From: Pseudomonas fluorescens
GTDB lineage: Bacteria; Pseudomonadota; Gammaproteobacteria; Pseudomonadales; Pseudomonadaceae
Length of the DNA stretch: 64,000 nt
Direction of reading: 5' to 3'
Assembly: GCF_001708445.1 (NCBI RefSeq)
Contig: NZ_CP015637.1
Coordinates: forward strand, 6,077,001 to 6,141,000
Shown: positions 37,150-45,493 of the stretch, in pieces
How the letters are laid out: the number at the start of each line of letters is the position of its first letter
Position numbering within the stretch: position 1 is the stretch's first letter
The notes under the pieces: generated by a model
The model's input: the letters and a program-made list of their open reading frames with translations, nothing else
Database searches by the model: none
Told to the model about the DNA's origin: nothing
Program-made: the position numbers and the translations under genes

Positions 37150-38556
37150 ATGGGCTTGAACAACCAGTGGATGCAACGCGACCTCGCGGTGCTGTGGCAT
37201 CCCTGCACCCAGATGAAAGACCACCAGCAACTGCCGCTGATCCCGATCAAGCGCGGTGAAGGCGTGTGGCTGGAAGACTTCGAAGGCAAGCGCTATCTCG
37301 ACGCCGTCAGCTCCTGGTGGGTCAACGTCTTCGGTCACGCCAACCCGCGCATCAACCAGCGCATCAAGGACCAGGTCGACCAGTTGGAACACGTGATCCT
37401 CGCCGGCTTCAGCCACCAGCCGGTGATCGAACTGTCCGAACGCCTGGTCGCGATGACGCCCGAAGGCCTGACCCGCTGCTTCTATGCCGACAACGGTTCG
37501 TCGTGTATCGAAGTCGCCCTGAAGATGAGCTTTCACTATTGGCTCAATCGCGGCCTGCCGAATAAAAAGCGCTTCGTGACCCTGACCAACAGCTATCACG
37601 GCGAAACCATCGCCGCGATGTCGGTGGGCGACGTGCCGCTGTTTACCGAGACCTACAAGGCGCTGCTGCTGGACACGATCAAGGTGCCCAGCCCGGATTG
37701 CTACCTGCGCCCAGCCGGCATGAGCTGGGAAGAACACTCGCGCGCCATGTTCCTGGCCATGGAGCAGACCCTGGCGGACAACCATGACACCGTCGCCGCC
37801 GTGATCGTCGAGCCGCTGATCCAGGGCGCGGGTGGCATGCGCATGTACCACCCGGTGTACCTCAAGCTGCTGCGCGAAGCCTGCGACCGCTATGGCGTGC
37901 ACCTGATCCACGACGAAATCGCCGTGGGCTTCGGTCGCACCGGCAGCATGTTTGCCTGTGAGCAGGCCGGCATCCGCCCGGACTTCCTGTGCCTGTCCAA
38001 GGCCCTCACGGGTGGCTACCTGCCGCTGGCGGCGGTGGTGACCACCGAAGACGTCTACGCGGCCTTCTACGACGACTACCCGACCCTGCGCGCCTTCCTG
38101 CATTCCCACAGCTACACCGGCAACCCGCTGGCGTGCGCGGCAGCATTGGCGACGTTGGATATTTTCGAAGAAGACAACGTCATCGAGAACAACAAGGCAT
38201 TGGCCCAGCGCATGGCCACCGCCACCGCGCACCTGGTCGACCACCCGCACGTATCCGAAGTGCGCCAGACCGGTATGGTACTGGCCATCGAGATGGTCCA
38301 GGACAAAGCCACCAAGACCGCCTACCCGTGGCAGGAACGCCGTGGCCTCAAGGTGTTCGAACATGCCCTGGAACGTGGCGCGCTGTTACGGCCGCTGGGC
38401 AGCGTGGTGTATTTCCTGCCGCCCTATGTGATCACGCCGGAGCAGATCGACTTTCTGGCAGAAGTCGCCAGCGAGGGCATCGATATCGCGACCAACAGCC
38501 AGGTCAGTGTGGCGGTGCCGAAGGACTTCCACCCAGGTTTTCGTGATCCGGGCTGA
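37150..38556 (+). CDS. bioA: Adenosylmethionine-8-amino-7-oxononanoate aminotransferase
   Basis: The 468-residue class III aminotransferase of biotin synthesis uses S-adenosylmethionine as amino donor to convert KAPA to DAPA. The features are HPCTQMKDHQQLPLIPI near the N-terminus (BioA-specific), SSWWVNVFGHANPRIN, YADNGSSCIEVALKM, IHDEIAVGFGRTGSMFACE (PLP ring contacts) and CLSKALTGGYLPLA, with the PLP lysine near residue 283. The tail of about 40 residues is longer than in E. coli. The start is ATG 37150 after GGAGATAACCCG. It stands apart from the other biotin genes, as in other pseudomonads, and shares an S-adenosylmethionine theme with the neighbourhood. Confidence 0.95.
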   Translation: MGLNNQWMQRDLAVLWHPCTQMKDHQQLPLIPIKRGEGVWLEDFEGKRYLDAVSSWWVNVFGHANPRINQRIKDQVDQLEHVILAGFSHQPVIELSERLVAMTPEGLTRCFYADNGSSCIEVALKMSFHYWLNRGLPNKKRFVTLTNSYHGETIAAMSVGDVPLFTETYKALLLDTIKVPSPDCYLRPAGMSWEEHSRAMFLAMEQTLADNHDTVAAVIVEPLIQGAGGMRMYHPVYLKLLREACDRYGVHLIHDEIAVGFGRTGSMFACEQAGIRPDFLCLSKALTGGYLPLAAVVTTEDVYAAFYDDYPTLRAFLHSHSYTGNPLACAAALATLDIFEEDNVIENNKALAQRMATATAHLVDHPHVSEVRQTGMVLAIEMVQDKATKTAYPWQERRGLKVFEHALERGALLRPLGSVVYFLPPYVITPEQIDFLAEVASEGIDIATNSQVSVAVPKDFHPGFRDPG

Positions 38557-38568
38557 TCATCCCGCGCC

Positions 38569-38690
38569 CCTGCAGGAGCCGGCTTCCTGTGGCGAGGGCG
38601 CTTGCCCCCCCTGGGGTGCGAAGCGCCCCAACAGCCGGCGACTGCTGCGCAGTCGAACGGGAGCAAGCCAGCTCGCGCCTACAGAACACT
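38569..38690. repeat. Degenerate repeat cluster between bioA and rsmE
   Basis: Outer units related to type A (TGCAGGAGCCGGCTT... and ...GCTCGCGCCTACA) enclose a hairpin GGGGTGCGAAGCGCCCC and a CTGCTGCGCAGTCG unit. It looks like a decayed REPIN of mixed type. Confidence 0.6.
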
Positions 38691-38706
38691 TTTCCAGAGA
38701 ACAGAA

Positions 38707-39426
38707 ATGAGACTGTCCCGTTTTTTCACCGACACCCCGCTGAGCCTCGGCGACCATGAACTGCCGGAAGCCCAGGCGCACTACATCAGCCGCGTGCTGC
38801 GCATGGGCGAAGGTGACGCCGTGCAATTGTTCGACGGCTCCGGCCAGGAGTTTCGTGGCACGCTGCTGGAGGTCGGGAAAAAACGCGTCACCGTGCAACT
38901 GACCGAAAGCTTTGCCGGGCAGAGCGAATCGACGCTGCATATCCACCTCGGTCAGGGTTTATCCCGAGGCGAGCGAATGGATTGGGCGATCCAGAAAGCC
39001 ACCGAATTGGGGGTCAACGCCATCACGCCGATTTTCAGCGAGCGTTGCGAAGTGCGCCTCAAGGACGAACGCGCCGACAAACGCCTGCTGCACTGGCGCC
39101 AGGTGGCGATCAGCGCCTGTGAGCAATGCGGGCGTTCGACGGTGCCGGTGATTCATCCACCGTTGTTGCTGGCGGACTGGTTGAAGCAGGTCGAGGCGGA
39201 CCTGAAGCTGGTGCTGCACCCGGTGGCCGAGCCGATGATCAGCCATGCCAAGCCTGGGAGCCTGGCGTTTTTGATCGGGCCGGAGGGTGGGCTGACCGAC
39301 AACGAAGTCGACACCGCCCAAGGCGCCGGCTTCCATGCTGCCCGCCTCGGCCCACGCGTGTTGCGCACCGAGACCGCGCCGGTAGTCGCATTGGCGGTTG
39401 CCCAGCAGTTGTGGGGCGACTTCTAA
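38707..39426 (+). CDS. rsmE: 16S rRNA (uracil-1498-N3)-methyltransferase
   Basis: The 239-residue SPOUT-fold enzyme methylates N3 of U1498 in 16S rRNA. The N-terminal PUA-like part has MRLSRFFTDTPLSLGDHELPEAQAHYISRVLRMGEGD-type sequence. The SPOUT knot shows AFLIGPEGGLTDNEVD (near 195) and LGPRVLRTETAPVVAL at the C-terminus, the SAM-binding loops. The start is ATG 38707 (MRLSRFF) after CAGAGAACAGAA. In many pseudomonads it lies after bioA, as here. Confidence 0.95.
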   Translation: MRLSRFFTDTPLSLGDHELPEAQAHYISRVLRMGEGDAVQLFDGSGQEFRGTLLEVGKKRVTVQLTESFAGQSESTLHIHLGQGLSRGERMDWAIQKATELGVNAITPIFSERCEVRLKDERADKRLLHWRQVAISACEQCGRSTVPVIHPPLLLADWLKQVEADLKLVLHPVAEPMISHAKPGSLAFLIGPEGGLTDNEVDTAQGAGFHAARLGPRVLRTETAPVVALAVAQQLWGDF

Positions 39427-39448
39427 CCCCCCACTGCAAACCCAATCA

Positions 39449-39597
39449 AAAATGTGGGAGGGGGCTTGCCCTAATGCCGTTCAGTTAAGGCTTTTTTGTA
39501 GGAGCGAGCTTGCTCGCGAAAAACTCACAGGCGCGCGAGCAAGCTCGCTCCTACAGAAGGCGATGTACGCTTAACTGAACGGCATTAGGGCTTGCCC
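39449..39597. mobile_element. MITE-like element with 10-bp target duplication, inserted in a REP
   Basis: The core 39472-39587 has perfect terminal inverted repeats TAATGCCGTTCAGTTAAG (39472-39489) and CTTAACTGAACGGCATTA (39570-39587). It is flanked on both sides by GGGCTTGCCC (39462-39471 and 39588-39597). Removing the core and one flank restores AATGTGGGAGGGGGCTTGCCCC, a normal type B REP arm, which shows insertion into that REP. There is no room for a transposase (116 bases). The ends and the 10-bp duplication suggest mobilisation by an IS4-like transposase; that is inference. Confidence 0.8.
39497..39555. repeat. Short type A REPIN inside the MITE-like element
   Basis: The 22-bp arms TGTAGGAGCGAGCTTGCTCG(CG) and their exact inverse (39534-39555) are separated by only 15 bases. 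It is the same REP unit as at 997, 15403 and 30501, but with a much shorter spacer, and it occupies most of the element's interior. Confidence 0.9.
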
Positions 39598-39695
39598 CGC
39601 GTTGGGCTGCGAAGCAGCCCCATCAAGAACACCGCATTTATTCAGTCAGAGTGCCGTCGCAGGTTTTAGGGCTGCTTCGCAGCCCGACGCGGGGC
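39594..39695. repeat. Inverted repeat GGGCTGCGAAGCAGCCC (type C REPIN)
   Basis: The 27-base arms 39594-39620 and 39669-39695 are reverse complements with one mismatch (GCGTTGGG versus GCGTCGGG), and each contains its own GGGCTGCGAAGCAGCCC hairpin. It fills the rest of the gap between the convergent genes rsmE and rsmD. Confidence 0.85.
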
Positions 39696-39730
39696 AGCCC
39701 GCTCGCCACACTTGACGCCAGTCTGAAAGG

Positions 39731-40348
39731 TCAGACGGCGCTTTCGACCAACCGATGCCACAGCGCGTAATACACCCGCCCGGATTTTTGTTCCCGGTGC
39801 AGGCGCCAGGCGCCCGGCAAACCCAAGGTAGACGGTGCCGTCTCGCTTTCAGTGTAGATCCATGAGTCCGGTGCCAGCCATTGGCGCTCTTCAAGCAATG
39901 CGCACACCGTCGGCAACAGGTTCTGGTTGAATGGCGGGTCGAGGAACACCACGTCGTATTCGCTCGCCGCCTGGGTTTCCAGGTAGCGCAGCGCGTCAGC
40001 GGTCTGCACCTGGCCGTTGGTGCAGCGCAGGGTGCCCAGGTGCTCCTTGAGGCTGGACACCGCCACATTGCTGGCATCCAGCGCCTGTGCCTGGGCCGCG
40101 CCACGGGACAGCGCCTCCAGGAACAGGGCGCCGCTGCCGGCAAACGGGTCCAGCACCTTCGCCCCGGCGATGTACGGGGCCAGCCAGTTGAACAGGGTTT
40201 CGCGCACGCGATCCGGCGTTGGGCGCAGGCCCACGACGTCGGGGAAGCTCAGCTTGCGGCTGCCCCATTCGCCGCCAATGATGCGCAGTTGGCCCACACC
40301 GTTATGCACGTTGTGGACAGGTTTTTTCGGGCGAGATGAACTGGCCAT
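39731..40348 (-). CDS. rsmD: 16S rRNA (guanine-966-N2)-methyltransferase
   Basis: The 205-residue class I methyltransferase modifies G966 of 16S rRNA in the 30S subunit. It has GQLRIIGGEWGSRKLSFP near residue 20, GLRPTPDRVRETLFNWL, the SAM motif VLDPFAGSGALFLEALSRGA (near 60) and the catalytic VVFLDPPFNQ (near 133). The stop lies close to a repeat cluster. Its ATG overlaps the stop codon of the upstream M16 gene by one base, so translation is probably coupled in one operon. Confidence 0.95.
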   Translation of the reverse strand: MASSSRPKKPVHNVHNGVGQLRIIGGEWGSRKLSFPDVVGLRPTPDRVRETLFNWLAPYIAGAKVLDPFAGSGALFLEALSRGAAQAQALDASNVAVSSLKEHLGTLRCTNGQVQTADALRYLETQAASEYDVVFLDPPFNQNLLPTVCALLEERQWLAPDSWIYTESETAPSTLGLPGAWRLHREQKSGRVYYALWHRLVESAV

Positions 40349-41838
40349 TAATGCTCCGGAACCCCGAGCGGCTGCTCGGCAGGTTTATCAGTGGGGGGCG
40401 GTAGTGGCTTTTGCGCAGTGGTCGGGCCGGCGGTCACGATGACCATCTTGTCGGCGCTCAAGTGTTTGTTCAAGGCAGCCTTGACCTGCTCTACGGTCAG
40501 GGCCTGGGATTGTTTCATGAAATCTTCCAGGTAGCTCAGCGGCAGGTTGTAGAAACCCATGGCGCCCAGTTGCCCGACGATATCGGCGTTGCTCGCGGTC
40601 GACAGCGGGAAGCTGCCGGCCAGCTCGCGCTTGGCGTCATCCAGCTCCTTTTGCGTCGGGCCGGTCTTGATGTAGTCGGCGAGCACATCCTCGACCAGGC
40701 GCAGGGTGCCACCGCTCATTTCCGCGCGGGTCTGCAGGTTGATCATGAACGGGCCGCGTGCCTGCATCGGCGAGAAACCGGAGTACACGCCGTAGGTCAG
40801 GCCGCGCTTCTCGCGCACTTCACTCATCAACCGGGTGCCGAAACCACCGCCGCCGAGGATCTGGTTGCCCAGGGAGAGGGCCGCGTAGTCCGGGTCGGCT
40901 CGGTCGATACCCAGTTGGGCGAACAACAGGTGGGTCTGCTTGGACGGAAACTCGATATGGCTCAGGCCAGCCTTGGGCTCGGTCGGCTGGGCGATCTTCG
41001 CCAGGGCCGGGCCCTTGGGCAGCGAGGCCGACACTTTGGCCGTCATCGCTTCGGCTTCGGCGCGAGTCAAATCACCGACCACGGCAATCACGGCATTACC
41101 CGCCGCATAAGCCTTGGCGTGGAACGCCTGCAACTGCGCGAGGGTAATCTTCGGAACGCTTTCTGGCGTGCCTTCGCTTGGGTGAGCGTAAGGGTGATCG
41201 CCGTACAGGCGCTTGAACAGTTCAAGGCTGGCCAGTTTGCCGGGGTTCTGCTTCTGGTATTCAAAGCCGGCGAGGATCTGGTTCTTGATCCGTGCCAGGG
41301 AGTCGGCGGGGAAGGTCGGCTTGCCAATCACCTGGTCAAACAGCGTCAGGGCGGCGTCGCGCTTGGTGCTGTCGCTCAGGCTGCGCAGGGAGACCAGCGC
41401 CATGTCGCGGTAAGCGCCATTGCCAAAGTCGGCGCCCAGGCTTTCAAAACCGCTGGCGATCTGGCTGACATCCTTGCCCGGCACGCCTTCGTTGAGCATG
41501 GCATTGGTCATCAGCGCGAGGCCCGGGACGTTGCCGTCCTGGCTGCTGCCAGCGGCGAACAGGATACGCATGTCGAACATCGGCAGTTCATGGGCCTCGA
41601 CGAACAGCACCTTGGCGCCTTCGGCGGTGGTCCAGGTTTGCACATCGAGCTTGCGATTGGTCGGCGCCTTGCCGTTCAGCTCTGCCAAAGATTGCAGCTT
41701 GTTGGCCGATTGGGCCTTGTCCAGGGCCTGGCTGGCGACGGACTCGCTGGGGCGCAGGAAATACACGGCGCTTGCTGCGATCAAGGTGACGGCGATCAGG
41801 CCGGGCAGGATCAGGCGGCTGCTTTTGCGATCACTCAT
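40348..41838 (-). CDS. M16-family protein lacking the zinc motif (partner subunit)
   Basis: The 496-residue protein has an N-terminal membrane anchor or signal (LILPGLIAVTLIAASAVYFL, residues 10-29) and two M16 domains. Where active members have HxxEH, this one reads GLALMTNAMLNEG, so no zinc site is possible. The later blocks (VAVVGDLTRAEAEA, FGTRLMSEVREKRGLTYGVYSGF) are the usual R/Y-containing substrate-binding part of M16. It is best read as the non-catalytic half of a heterodimer with the upstream product. The start is ATG 41838 (MSDRKSSRLI), which overlaps the upstream stop by eight bases. The C-terminus is Pro/Ala-rich. Confidence 0.9.
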   Translation of the reverse strand: MSDRKSSRLILPGLIAVTLIAASAVYFLRPSESVASQALDKAQSANKLQSLAELNGKAPTNRKLDVQTWTTAEGAKVLFVEAHELPMFDMRILFAAGSSQDGNVPGLALMTNAMLNEGVPGKDVSQIASGFESLGADFGNGAYRDMALVSLRSLSDSTKRDAALTLFDQVIGKPTFPADSLARIKNQILAGFEYQKQNPGKLASLELFKRLYGDHPYAHPSEGTPESVPKITLAQLQAFHAKAYAAGNAVIAVVGDLTRAEAEAMTAKVSASLPKGPALAKIAQPTEPKAGLSHIEFPSKQTHLLFAQLGIDRADPDYAALSLGNQILGGGGFGTRLMSEVREKRGLTYGVYSGFSPMQARGPFMINLQTRAEMSGGTLRLVEDVLADYIKTGPTQKELDDAKRELAGSFPLSTASNADIVGQLGAMGFYNLPLSYLEDFMKQSQALTVEQVKAALNKHLSADKMVIVTAGPTTAQKPLPPPTDKPAEQPLGVPEH

Positions 41839-43186
41839 GAGCGGTCTCCTGAGGCAGAACATGGGCGACGCTGAGACGTTCGCGGGTGAAATAGGTGCGT
41901 GCGGCCTTCTGGATGTCTTCCGGGGTCACGCTTTGCAGGTCGGCCAGCTCGGTGTCCATGAGTTTCCAGGACAGGCCGACGGTTTCCAGGGAGCCGATGG
42001 CCGTTGCCTGGCTGGTGATGGAATCGCGCTGGTATACCAGGCCGGCGATGACCTGGGCACGGATGCGCTCCAGTTCTTCGGCGGTCGGTGGCTTGGCCTT
42101 CAACTCTTCCAGCAGGCGCCACAGGCCGGCTTCGGCTTGGGCAACGGTCTTTTTCTTTTGCTGGTTCGGGGTGGCCGAGAGGGTGAACAGGCTGTCACCC
42201 CGGGTGTAGGCGTCGTAGTTGGTGGATGCGGCGGATACCAGCTCTTCACCACGCTCCAGTTGCTCGGAGATCCGTGCACTGTAGCCACCGTCCAGCAGGG
42301 CCGAGATCAGGCGCAGGGCTTGGACCGAGCGCTTGTCTTCGGCGGTGGCCAGGCCGGGTACGTTGAAGCCCAGGATCACACTCGGCAATTGGGTCTGCAC
42401 GTGCATCGTCAACAGGCGCTCGCCGGGCTCGGCCAGTTCCATCGGGATCTTGGCGGGCGGTACGTCACGCTTGGGGATAGGGCCGAAGTAGCGCTGGGCC
42501 AGGTTTTTTACCTCATCCGGGGTGACATCGCCCACCACTACCAGCGTGGCGTTGTTCGGCACATACCAAGACTGGTACCAGTGGCGCAGTTCCTCGACCT
42601 TCATGCGGTCGAGGTCGGCCATCCAGCCGATGGTCGGCGTGTGGTAGCCACTGGCGGGGTAGGCCATGGCCTTGAAGCGCTCGAAGGCCTTGGACATCGG
42701 GTTATCGTCAGTGCGCAGGCGGCGCTCTTCCTTGATGACCTCGATTTCGCGGCTGAACTCGTCGGCCGGCAGGCGCAGGCTGGCCATGCGGTCGGCCTCC
42801 AGCTCGAAAGCGACGCCCAGGCGGTCGCGGGCCAGTACCTGGTAATAAGCGGTGTAGTCATCGCTGGTGAAGGCATTTTCTTCGGCGCCCAGGTCGCGCA
42901 GGATCAGCGAGGCTTCGCCGGGGCCGACCTTGGCGCTGCCTTTGAACATCATATGTTCCAGAGCGTGGGACAAACCGGTCTGGCCTGGGGTTTCGTAGCT
43001 CGAACCGACCTTGTACCAGACCTGCGAAACCACCACCGGCGCGCGATGGTCTTCGCGCACCACGACCTTGAGGCCGTTATCCAAGGTGAATTCATGGGTG
43101 GGTTGTGGGTCGGCAGCCAAGGCTGAGAGGGGCAGACAAACTGTGCTGAGCAGCAGGCCTGCAGCGCGGCGGGCTAGAGCATTCAT
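41831..43186 (-). CDS. M16-family zinc metallopeptidase (catalytic subunit)
   Basis: The 451-residue protein has a signal peptide (residues 1-24, LLLSTVCLPLSALA) and a complete M16 zinc site GLSHALEHMMFKGSAKVGPGE (HxxEH near residue 80, with the downstream Glu about 75 residues later). It would be a periplasmic peptidase working with the zinc-less partner encoded just downstream (eight-base overlap). In Pseudomonas this pair lies next to rsmD and ftsY, as here. The substrate is unknown. The gene is divergent from ftsY, with 232 bases between. Confidence 0.93.
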   Translation of the reverse strand: MNALARRAAGLLLSTVCLPLSALAADPQPTHEFTLDNGLKVVVREDHRAPVVVSQVWYKVGSSYETPGQTGLSHALEHMMFKGSAKVGPGEASLILRDLGAEENAFTSDDYTAYYQVLARDRLGVAFELEADRMASLRLPADEFSREIEVIKEERRLRTDDNPMSKAFERFKAMAYPASGYHTPTIGWMADLDRMKVEELRHWYQSWYVPNNATLVVVGDVTPDEVKNLAQRYFGPIPKRDVPPAKIPMELAEPGERLLTMHVQTQLPSVILGFNVPGLATAEDKRSVQALRLISALLDGGYSARISEQLERGEELVSAASTNYDAYTRGDSLFTLSATPNQQKKKTVAQAEAGLWRLLEELKAKPPTAEELERIRAQVIAGLVYQRDSITSQATAIGSLETVGLSWKLMDTELADLQSVTPEDIQKAARTYFTRERLSVAHVLPQETAHE

Positions 43187-43418
43187 TCGTTTTTAAACCT
43201 GTTGGGCTGCCCGCTTGGTCTTAGCGTCGGCGGGCGAGGAGGTGCTAGGATACTGATCCGACTAAGGGACGGCCACTGTGGCTGTCTTGTTGAGGCCCTA
43301 TTTAGGCCTTACAAAATGTTGCGCATGAACGAGCTGGCTAAAAAACAGTCTGTTACGCATCGAATTTTATTTACCGATGTGCCCCTTGGCGCGTCGCTAC
43401 CTTGAGATAGCCGTCTCC

Positions 43419-44825
43419 ATGTTTGGTTCCAACGACGACAAGAAGACCCCAGCTGCGGCTGGCGAGAAAAAAGGCCTGTTCGGATGGCTGCGCAAAAAGC
43501 CGCAGGAAACCGTCGTCGAACAGCCACAGGTTCAAGCTGAGCCGATCCCCGCTCCTATAGTAGAAGCCGAACCGGTTGCCCAAGCGCCGGCGCCGGTGGT
43601 GCTGCCGATGGCTGAACCGGTGTTGCAGCCAGTGGCCGACGTGGTGCCGGAACCTGAGCCCGAGCATAAGCCGTGGCCGGAGCTGCCGGTGGCCGAGGAG
43701 CCCGTGGCGTTGGTTGACGATGTGCAGGCCGAGCATGTGACGCCGCCGATTCCGGTGGTTATCGAGCCGGCTCCTGTTGTGTTCGAAGCCCCTGCACCTG
43801 TGGCTGTGAGCGAGCCGACACCCGTTGCGGTTGTCGCGCCCGTGGTTGAGCCGGTTCCCGTCGAGCCCGAGCCCGTCGCTGCCGTCGAAACCAGCAAGAC
43901 CGGTTTCTTCGCCCGCCTCAAGCAAGGCCTGAGCAAGACCAGCGCCAGCATCGGCGAAGGCATGGCCAGCCTGTTCCTGGGCAGGAAGACCATCGATGAC
44001 GAACTGCTCGAAGACATCGAGACTCGCCTGCTGACGGCGGACGTGGGCGTTGAAGCCACCGCCGTGATCATCCAGAGCCTGACCCAGAAGGTCGCGCGCA
44101 AGCAGTTGACCGACGCGGACGCACTGTACAAGTCCCTGCAAGCCGAGCTGGCCGCGATGCTCAAGCCGGTGGAAGCGCCGCTGGTGATTACCCCGAAGAA
44201 ACCTTTCGTGATCCTGGTCGTGGGCGTCAACGGCGCCGGCAAGACCACTACCATCGGTAAGCTGGCCAAGAAGCTGCAACTGGAAGGCAAGAAAGTCATG
44301 CTCGCCGCTGGCGACACCTTCCGCGCCGCTGCTGTGGAGCAATTGCAGGTCTGGGGTGAGCGCAACAAGATCCCGGTGATCGCCCAGCACACCGGTGCCG
44401 ATTCGGCCTCGGTGATCTTCGATGCCGTGCAAGCCGCCAAGGCGCGCAATATTGACGTGCTGATCGCCGACACCGCCGGTCGCTTGCACACCAAAGACAA
44501 TTTGATGGAAGAGCTGAAGAAAGTCCGCCGTGTGATCGGCAAGCTCGATGCCGACGCGCCGCATGAGGTGTTGCTGGTGTTGGACGCCGGCACTGGGCAG
44601 AACGCCATCAGTCAGGCCAAACAATTCAACCAGACGGTACAACTGACCGGCCTGGCATTGACTAAGCTCGACGGCACGGCCAAGGGGGGGGTGATCTTCG
44701 CCCTGGCCAAGCAGTTCGGGTTACCGATTCGTTACATCGGCGTTGGTGAAGGCATCGACGACCTACGCACTTTTGAAGCCGAACCCTTTGTCCAGGCACT
44801 GTTTGCCGAGCGGGAGCGTTCATGA
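43419..44825 (+). CDS. ftsY: Signal recognition particle receptor FtsY
   Basis: The 468-residue SRP receptor GTPase has an acidic A domain in residues 1-165, rich in Pro-Val-Glu repeats and beginning GLFGWLRKKP, then the NG domain: FFARLKQGLSKTSASIGEG, the G1 loop VVGVNGAGKTTTIGKLAK (near 266), DTFRAAAVEQL, DTAGRLHTK and TKLDGTAKGG. It docks SRP-ribosome complexes at the inner membrane. The start is ATG 43419 (MFGSNDDKKT). The stop overlaps the ftsE start by four bases (ATGA type), so ftsYEX is one operon. Confidence 0.97.
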   Translation: MFGSNDDKKTPAAAGEKKGLFGWLRKKPQETVVEQPQVQAEPIPAPIVEAEPVAQAPAPVVLPMAEPVLQPVADVVPEPEPEHKPWPELPVAEEPVALVDDVQAEHVTPPIPVVIEPAPVVFEAPAPVAVSEPTPVAVVAPVVEPVPVEPEPVAAVETSKTGFFARLKQGLSKTSASIGEGMASLFLGRKTIDDELLEDIETRLLTADVGVEATAVIIQSLTQKVARKQLTDADALYKSLQAELAAMLKPVEAPLVITPKKPFVILVVGVNGAGKTTTIGKLAKKLQLEGKKVMLAAGDTFRAAAVEQLQVWGERNKIPVIAQHTGADSASVIFDAVQAAKARNIDVLIADTAGRLHTKDNLMEELKKVRRVIGKLDADAPHEVLLVLDAGTGQNAISQAKQFNQTVQLTGLALTKLDGTAKGGVIFALAKQFGLPIRYIGVGEGIDDLRTFEAEPFVQALFAERERS

Positions 44826-45493
44826 TTCGATTCGAACAGGTCGGTAAACGCTATGCCAACGGGCATGTCGGCTTGCATGAGCTGAGCTTTCGAGTGCGTC
44901 GCGGCGAATTCTTGTTTGTGACCGGCCATTCGGGCGCCGGTAAAAGTACATTGTTGCGCCTGCTGCTGGCCATGGAGCGCCCGACTACCGGCAAGCTGCT
45001 GCTGGCCGGCCAGGACCTGGCCACCATCAGCAATGCGCAGATTCCGTTCCTGCGCCGCCAGATCGGCGTGGTATTCCAGAACCACCAGTTACTGTTCGAT
45101 CGCACGGTGTTCAATAACATTGCCTTGCCATTGCAGATCCTCGGGTTGTCCAAGGCCGAGATCGTCAAGCGCGTGGATTCGGCCCTGGAGCGCGTGGCGC
45201 TGTCCGACAAGACCGACCTCTACCCGGGTGACCTGTCCACAGGCCAGCAACAGCGCGTCGGCATCGCCCGCGCCATCGTCCATCGCCCGGCCCTGCTGTT
45301 GGCGGACGAACCCACCGGTAACCTCGACCCGCGCCTGGCCGCCGAGATCATGGGGGTGTTTGAAGACATTAATCGCCTGGGCACCAGCGTATTGATTGCC
45401 AGTCACGACCTGGCGTTGATCGCGCGCATGCGCCATCGCATGCTCACGCTGCAACGCGGGCGCCTGATCGGCGACGGGGAGGCTGGCGTATGA
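44822..45493 (+). CDS. ftsE: Cell division ATP-binding protein FtsE
   Basis: The 223-residue ABC ATPase has VTGHSGAGKSTLLRLLLA (Walker A), the Q-loop VFQNHQLLFDRTVFNNIALPL, signature LSTGQQQRVGIARAI, LLADEPTGNLDP (Walker B) and the H-loop ASHDLAL. With FtsX it forms a membrane complex at the divisome that controls peptidoglycan hydrolases through EnvC-like partners. Four-base overlaps with ftsY and ftsX show translational coupling. Confidence 0.97.
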   Translation: MIRFEQVGKRYANGHVGLHELSFRVRRGEFLFVTGHSGAGKSTLLRLLLAMERPTTGKLLLAGQDLATISNAQIPFLRRQIGVVFQNHQLLFDRTVFNNIALPLQILGLSKAEIVKRVDSALERVALSDKTDLYPGDLSTGQQQRVGIARAIVHRPALLLADEPTGNLDPRLAAEIMGVFEDINRLGTSVLIASHDLALIARMRHRMLTLQRGRLIGDGEAGV

